From positions 1 to 30,340 of the IMG/VR virus record IMGVR_UViG_3300017776_000099: DNA of 30,340 nucleotides; one strand, written 5' to 3'. This DNA is from a virus. A model generated the notes under the pieces. That model ran no database searches. It was given only the letters and a program-made list of their open reading frames with translations, and was not told where the DNA came from. Both the position numbers and the translations under genes were made by a program. Positions 29,216 through 30,340 of this stretch are shown piece after piece; position 1 is the first letter of the stretch, and each line of letters opens with the position of its first letter.

Positions 29216-30340
29216 TTATTTTTTAAGTTCAGCCATTAACTCTGCTATATCCTCATTGTCTGAAGCAAATGATTTTTCAACAAAAGCAAAGAACGGAGAT
29301 ACAAACTTAGACTTAACACCTTTACTAAATGAATCTTTAGACAATCCATTCATTCTGCTTTGGAAGCCTTTTTCATTAATGACTTTCTTACCATAGATAT
29401 CAGCCATCTTAGATAAAATAATTGGGGTACTTAATCCTAAGTCTTTAGCATAAGGGCTGTTTTCAATACCATTCATTATCATAGAAAGAGCATTGTTACC
29501 AACTTGCGCTTCTCCCTTTTCATCTGCAGGTATCTTAAAGTAAGGCTGAGGTATTCCGTTTGATGTTAAATCAAGCTTCATACGTTGAGCATCAAGGAAT
29601 CCAACTAAGTCTTTACTATCGACAGTCTGACCACTTTCAAAGGATTTAAGCCACTCTCTAATACCATTAACAGACGCTTGTTTAACAAACTCATCATTAG
29701 GGTCTACACCTGCTGGTAAGGTTGATAAGAATGTCATCAAAGGTTCTGATAGAATATTTGGATCAGTTGCAGCTTGCATCTGTGCAACTAAATCATCCAA
29801 CTGCTTAGACTCCATAGAAGAGTTACGGTTTTTTATTTGACCTATAACAGCAGTAGCCCTGTCTTGTGCAAACTGGAGGTACTTATCTTGAAGTTCAGCC
29901 ATAGTTTTACCAGCTTGAGGTTTAAACCTACCATCATCAAAAGTCCTTAGCTTAGATAAGTCAATAGGTTGCCCTGCTTCTACCCCAAAGACTGATGAGT
30001 TATCTGGGTAAAACAATGTACCATCTTTACTAGTTGAGCCTGTAAGATTAGTTTTAGTTTGACTATCATACACAGTAAACACTTTAGTAGGGTCTACCCT
30101 TTTATCTAGAATTAGTTTGGCTTGCTTTTCACCATAAAGTTTTTCTAATTCACGATCAGCTTTAGCTTGAGCAGCTTGCTTTTTCCATTCATTCTCAAGA
30201 ACAGCAGAGGCTAGGGTTACTCCATCATAGCCTAAGACTCTTGAGGCAGTGTAAGCAAATAAAGCTCTACGTAAAGACGGATCTTCAAACCCTTCTTTAG
30301 CAATGTCTTTAATGCCGTTCCATAGGCCTTTAAGGAATCC
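29216..30340 (-). CDS. Probable internal virion protein, 5' end beyond window
   Basis: The frame ending at 29216 stays open to the right edge of the window, so the gene continues beyond it. A GTG at 30080-30082 is internal, because the upstream codons read as normal protein (for example GFLKGLWNGIKDIAKEGFED at the edge). About 375 residues are visible. They are helical and charged, with long Ala/Gln/Lys-rich stretches (ENEWKKQAAQAKADRELEK) typical of internal core proteins. No enzymatic motif is seen. It lies 26 bases upstream of the lysozyme-nuclease protein in the same direction, consistent with an ejection-protein operon. The role is inferred from position and size. Confidence 0.72.
   Translation of the reverse strand, partial: GFLKGLWNGIKDIAKEGFEDPSLRRALFAYTASRVLGYDGVTLASAVLENEWKKQAAQAKADRELEKLYGEKQAKLILDKRVDPTKVFTVYDSQTKTNLTGSTSKDGTLFYPDNSSVFGVEAGQPIDLSKLRTFDDGRFKPQAGKTMAELQDKYLQFAQDRATAVIGQIKNRNSSMESKQLDDLVAQMQAATDPNILSEPLMTFLSTLPAGVDPNDEFVKQASVNGIREWLKSFESGQTVDSKDLVGFLDAQRMKLDLTSNGIPQPYFKIPADEKGEAQVGNNALSMIMNGIENSPYAKDLGLSTPIILSKMADIYGKKVINEKGFQSRMNGLSKDSFSKGVKSKFVSPFFAFVEKSFASDNEDIAELMAELKK

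Noticed and set aside
30080-30082. GTG as the start of the rightmost - strand gene
   Set aside because: The frame continues without a stop to base 30340 and the upstream codons look like normal protein, so the GTG is internal.
1-30340. tRNA genes, CRISPR arrays, integrase or transposase genes
   Set aside because: I looked for cloverleaf-like arms, regularly spaced repeats and recombinase motifs and found none that hold up by eye. A tRNA search program would be needed to exclude a divergent tRNA.

Overview
This window looks like about 30 kb of a lytic, tailed, podovirus-like bacteriophage. The DNA is A+T-rich and tightly packed: most neighbouring genes overlap by a few bases (ATGA, TAATG). 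It carries a T7-type replication and transcription set, and I see no integrase, tRNA, insertion sequence or CRISPR array. The B12-dependent ribonucleotide reductase, ThyX, MazG and single-subunit RNA polymerase together suggest an aquatic or marine podovirus group. The host cannot be named from the sequence.

Left region, + strand, 1-6.8 kb: small unknown genes, including a 28-residue single-span membrane peptide, lead into a compact cassette. It encodes a phiEco32-type COOH-NH2 ligase, an Amidoligase_2 protein, a class II glutamine amidotransferase, an ATP-grasp ligase and a gamma-glutamylcyclotransferase. Two unrecognised proteins sit inside it. This looks like a peptide or amide bond-forming pathway with its own ammonia source and gamma-glutamyl processing. 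Its product cannot be read from the sequence.

Middle region, + strand, 6.8-20.4 kb: a ssDNA-binding protein with an acidic tail; a 290-base noncoding stretch with a nested stem-loop, a strong terminator and three promoter-like repeats; a possible small terminase; a CPGC redoxin; ThyX; an endonuclease VII-like nuclease; class II (NrdJ) ribonucleotide reductase; family A DNA polymerase; a FEN-type 5'-3' exonuclease; a GIY-YIG-like protein; a primase-helicase; a 698-residue T7-like RNA polymerase; and MazG. Together these make dNTPs, copy and process DNA, and transcribe the phage genome.

Right region, - strand, 20.4-30.3 kb: two back-to-back intrinsic terminators separate the convergent gene sets. 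Three large genes, read right to left, look like proteins carried in the virion. The first, cut by the window edge, is a probable internal virion protein. The second is a 1576-residue protein with an N-terminal T4-type lysozyme domain, a staphylococcal-nuclease-like domain with its key residues kept, and several hydrophobic segments. The third is a 1327-residue protein that I read as a divergent virion RNA polymerase related to N4 vRNAP, because polymerase-like motifs A, B and C occur in the right order. If so, the phage would have two single-subunit RNA polymerases: one delivered with the DNA and one made in the cell.
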